Source: Lachnospiraceae bacterium (GTDB lineage Bacteria > Bacillota > Clostridia > Lachnospirales > Lachnospiraceae). Taken from it: a DNA stretch of 64,000 bases. The DNA lies in contig JAETTM010000012.1 of NCBI GenBank assembly GCA_021769135.1, positions 1-64,000 on the forward strand, read 5' to 3'. The notes under the pieces were generated by a model. It did no database searches. It worked only from the letters and a program-made list of their open reading frames with translations, and was not told the DNA's origin. Position numbers and translations under genes: made by a program. Shown here in pieces: positions 61,505 through 64,000 of the stretch. The first letter of the stretch is position 1. Every line of letters begins with the position of its first letter.

Positions 61505-62581
61505 CTAAAACTTAATAGCCACTTTAAAATCCCCATATTTGCCTGTGGCATGCTCAAAGGCCTTTTCCCATTCTTCAATGGGGAACATACTGGACACCAC
61601 CCCATTGGTTTTCAAATTGCCGTTTCCGATATTTTCTATTACAAAAGGATAACAGTAAGGGCTTAAATGAGAGCCTAAAATATCCAGTTCCTTCCTATCC
61701 CCGATGATGGACCAGTCAACAGTGGTCGGCGCGCCGAATACGCTGAACTCCACAAACCTTCCCAGCTTGCGAATCATGCTTAACCCCTGCTGTACGCTGG
61801 AAGGATGGCCGGTGGCTTCGATATAAATATCACATCCGTACCCATCCGTCATCTCGAGTATTTTCGCCACTACATCCTCTTTTCCGGGATTCATCACCAG
61901 GTCAGCCCCGAATTCTTTCGCCTTCTCCAAACGGTTATCCACCATGTCCAGCGCAATCAGTTTGGTCGGGTTCTGCATCCTGGCATAAGTTATCATCCCC
62001 AGGCCCAGCGTGCCCGCTCCCGAAATCACCACAATATCTTCATTGCGTATCTGCGCCCTGTCCACAGCATGTTTGGAACAGCCATAGGGCTCGATTAACA
62101 GCGCTTCCTCCAATGACATCTCCTCCGGAACGCGGGAAATCACCGCCGTCTTCGGATAGCGGACATATTCCGCCATCCCGCCGTTATTCCCTTTCTGGAA
62201 GCCAAAAATAGCATGGGGCTGGCACATCCAGTAGCGCCCGCTCTTGCAGAAACGGCATTCCCCGCAGGGAACAATCTGGTCTGCCGTAATCCTCTGGCCA
62301 AGTTCAAATCCTTGTACATTTTCACCCATTTCCACGATATGCCCTACGAATTCATGGCCCGGTATAAAGGGAGGCTCCACCCATGCAGGCTGCACCTCAT
62401 CCCCCCAGAACATGGCCGCCCCGTGATTGCACTTCAAATCCCCGGCACAAACCCCGCAGCCCTCCGTCTTAATGATAATGTCATCCGGCCCGCATTTCGG
62501 CGTGGGATAGTTCAGTTCCAGCTTATAATCCCCTTTTCCGTATGCCACTAACGCTTTCATTGTCTCCGGTACGTTTCCCAT
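61505..62581 (-). CDS. eltD: zinc-dependent erythritol/L-threitol dehydrogenase-like protein
   Basis: This 358-residue medium-chain dehydrogenase has catalytic zinc residues in GVCAGDLKC and GHEFVG, the structural-zinc set CGECRFCKSGRYWMC, and the cofactor loop SGAGTLGLGMITYAR near 190. The segment CNHGAAMFWGDE with PAW and the later LIEPYGCSKHAVDRAQI closely resembles mycobacterial EltD, which oxidises L-threitol and erythritol to L-erythrulose. GAGGAGGG lies 7 bases before the ATG at 62581. It is the first gene of the cluster, behind a consensus promoter. The resemblance is judged from memory of the family; tetritol specificity is probable, not proven. Confidence 0.75.
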   Translation of the reverse strand: MGNVPETMKALVAYGKGDYKLELNYPTPKCGPDDIIIKTEGCGVCAGDLKCNHGAAMFWGDEVQPAWVEPPFIPGHEFVGHIVEMGENVQGFELGQRITADQIVPCGECRFCKSGRYWMCQPHAIFGFQKGNNGGMAEYVRYPKTAVISRVPEEMSLEEALLIEPYGCSKHAVDRAQIRNEDIVVISGAGTLGLGMITYARMQNPTKLIALDMVDNRLEKAKEFGADLVMNPGKEDVVAKILEMTDGYGCDIYIEATGHPSSVQQGLSMIRKLGRFVEFSVFGAPTTVDWSIIGDRKELDILGSHLSPYCYPFVIENIGNGNLKTNGVVSSMFPIEEWEKAFEHATGKYGDFKVAIKF

Positions 62582-62677
62582 TGTATTGCCCTCCTCTTTG
62601 TTATAATAATTTTATATCAAGTATTGTCTTTTTAATATTTTGTCATTTCGTTTTGTTAATCCGTTTTACATATTAGC

Positions 62678-62706
62678 ATTATATATCTATTTGCCAATTC
62701 TGTCAA
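62678..62706 (-). promoter_or_regulatory. promoter of the eltD-like gene
   Basis: TTGACA (62706-62701) and TATAAT (62683-62678) on the minus strand are both perfect, with 17 bases between them. The leader is about 90 bases and AT-rich (TTAACAAAACGAAATGACAA), where the ROK regulator encoded upstream could bind. Confidence 0.8.
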
Positions 62707-62787
62707 TAAGAATAGTTAAAAAGTTAGTTCGATTATAAAAAATTCACAAACATCGGATGCCAGGCTTCGCCAGCTATCCTCATGTTA

Positions 62788-62817
62788 ACAAAAGGAGCTG
62801 ACCCAGCGGCCAACTCC
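62788..62817 (-). terminator. terminator after the ROK regulator gene
   Basis: On the minus strand GGAGTTGGCC and GGGTCAGCTCC pair with two G-T pairs around a short loop, followed by TTTTGTT. It lies about 20 bases after the stop codon. Confidence 0.7.
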
Positions 62818-62838
62818 AAAAAATGCTTCACAGCTCCA

Positions 62839-63966
62839 TTATAAGGTTTTCCAGAATTCATGTATAAACGGCAGGGCGCTTCCCAGCGCCAGGGCGTCTT
62901 TCTTTACCTTGCATACCCTAAGGTAATCCGCGTTATCCTCAAACGTATTCCTTTCCGTCGCCAGCCTTTTCAGCTCATCCATATATTTTTCCAGATGCGC
63001 CCCCACATAACCGCCCAGGATTACTTTGCAGTCAAAAAGCATCCTGATATTGTTGACCGCAATGGAAAGGTAATGCAGATATTCCTTCCATATCGCCCTG
63101 CATTTTTCCTCCCCTTCATCCAGCTGTTGGAAAAACATGGCCAAGTCTCCTTCATACTGCCCCGATAAAATCGTCGCATTGCAGTATACTTCAAAGCAGC
63201 CTTGCTGCCCGCAGTAACATTCCCCTCCGCCGGGCAGCACCGTCATATGCCCGATTTCACCGCTTCTGGGGCTTTCCCCTTTATACACTTTGTGGTCGAT
63301 TAAAATCGAACCCCCGATATTATTGCTCAAACTAATATAAAACGCATCCGTCAGTTCTTCGCTTTGGGAAATTTCCGCATATCCTCCCGCATCCGCATCG
63401 TTATACAGCCTGCATGGATAAGGGATATATTTTCCCAGTTCTTCCGCCGTCATGCCGGTAAACTTAAGAATCTCCCCATAAAAAACTTTCTGCTGGTCTT
63501 CGGTAATCAGCCCCGGAACGGCAATGCCAACCCCCATTACCGCATCGTTTTCGATATCCTGGGCTTTTATGGCTTCCTCCACCAGTCTTCCCAATTCCCT
63601 TTTATAATTATCTTCCTGGGAAAAAGCGAGGCGCACCCTTTTTTCATAAATCAAATCTCCGCTTAAATCTATTACAATCGTTGTAACGTGATTCTTCGTC
63701 AGGTCAATCCCCACTGCAACCTTATTTTTCTTGACAATAGAATATGCTTTTGCCCGCCTTCCTCCGGTATGCCCGAAGGTGCCGCTTTCATAAATCAACC
63801 CCATCCCCATCAATTCATCTACATTCTGCTTAATCGTGGGCCTGCTCAGCTGAAGCTCATAAGAAAGAGCCGAGCTGGAAATACTGCCGGCTTCGCGGAT
63901 TTGGTTAAAAACCCGGTTCCTGTTCCCATATTTTAAGTCCAAGTAAATATTTGATTCTTTTTGCAT
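62839..63966 (-). CDS. ROK-family transcriptional regulator (XylR/NagC type)
   Basis: This 375-residue protein has an N-terminal winged helix with SSSALSYELQLSRPTIKQNVDEL, then a ROK sugar-binding/kinase-like domain with VGIDLTKNHVTTIVIDL, GVGIAVPGLI and the zinc motif GGECYCGQQGCFEVYCN near residue 245. The ATP-binding part reads NNIGGSILIDHKVYKG. The start at 63966 follows AGGGAAC by 5 bases. It lies directly upstream of the eltD-like promoter in the same direction, separated by a terminator, and may regulate it in response to a pathway sugar. A second regulator besides the LacI protein would give the cluster two-signal control. Confidence 0.9.
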   Translation of the reverse strand: MQKESNIYLDLKYGNRNRVFNQIREAGSISSSALSYELQLSRPTIKQNVDELMGMGLIYESGTFGHTGGRRAKAYSIVKKNKVAVGIDLTKNHVTTIVIDLSGDLIYEKRVRLAFSQEDNYKRELGRLVEEAIKAQDIENDAVMGVGIAVPGLITEDQQKVFYGEILKFTGMTAEELGKYIPYPCRLYNDADAGGYAEISQSEELTDAFYISLSNNIGGSILIDHKVYKGESPRSGEIGHMTVLPGGGECYCGQQGCFEVYCNATILSGQYEGDLAMFFQQLDEGEEKCRAIWKEYLHYLSIAVNNIRMLFDCKVILGGYVGAHLEKYMDELKRLATERNTFEDNADYLRVCKVKKDALALGSALPFIHEFWKTL

Positions 63967-64000
63967 ATTAGTTCCCTATTTTTAACAGTTCAGATTCCTA

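Overview
The window looks like chromosome from a gut-type Lachnospiraceae (Clostridia, Firmicutes). The grounds are Lys-rich lipoprotein signal peptides with LAGC/LIGC/LGGC lipoboxes, strong AGGAGG ribosome binding sites, YesM/YesN-type sensor/regulator pairs beside carbohydrate ABC transporters, moderate GC, and repeated stand-alone AAA-ATPase/PD-(D/E)XK genes. This placement is inference; no rRNA or tRNA gene is visible. Nearly all real genes lie on the minus strand.

Layout. (1) 1-165: 3' end of an unrecognised plus-strand gene, then a long inverted repeat. (2) 293-9554: a carbohydrate uptake locus with a YesN/YesM pair, two LplB/LplC-type permeases, a large binding lipoprotein, a TIM-barrel isomerase/epimerase, an aldo/keto reductase and a ThuA-like protein. 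(3) 9599-11281: a lone AAA/nuclease-fold gene between strong hairpins. (4) 11528-22045: an alpha-xyloside system with a YesM/YesN pair, binding protein, two permeases and two GH31 enzymes, one of them YicI-like. (5) 22311-26907: DUF4143-type ATPase, MscS channel, flavodoxin-like protein and a second AAA/nuclease gene lying between 56-bp direct repeats. (6) 27035-34987: a fructoside system with binding protein, two permeases, YesM, YesN and a GH32 enzyme. (7) 35116-37153: a decayed binding-protein remnant, a 36-codon ORF and a third AAA/nuclease gene.

(8) 37239-62581: a 25-kb rare-sugar or polyol supercluster with an oppositely oriented LacI regulator. It encodes an RbsBAC-type importer, four zinc medium-chain dehydrogenases (one resembling erythritol/L-threitol dehydrogenase), two FGGY kinases, a split transketolase, an RpiB-like isomerase, a TIM-barrel isomerase, two lactonase-fold hydrolases, a tandem class II aldolase, a ThDP enzyme of the acetolactate-synthase fold, and four further NAD(P)-type dehydrogenases. 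GTAAACGTTTAC-type operators sit in front of three of its transcription units. A ROK regulator (62839-63966) lies upstream of it.

How it may work (inference): region 8 could import a short polyol or ketose, oxidise it, phosphorylate it, isomerise it to an aldose phosphate and pass it to the split transketolase. The tetritol-dehydrogenase-like gene, and an RpiB homologue without its usual histidines, fit a four-carbon or otherwise open-chain intermediate. The substrate is not proven by sequence.
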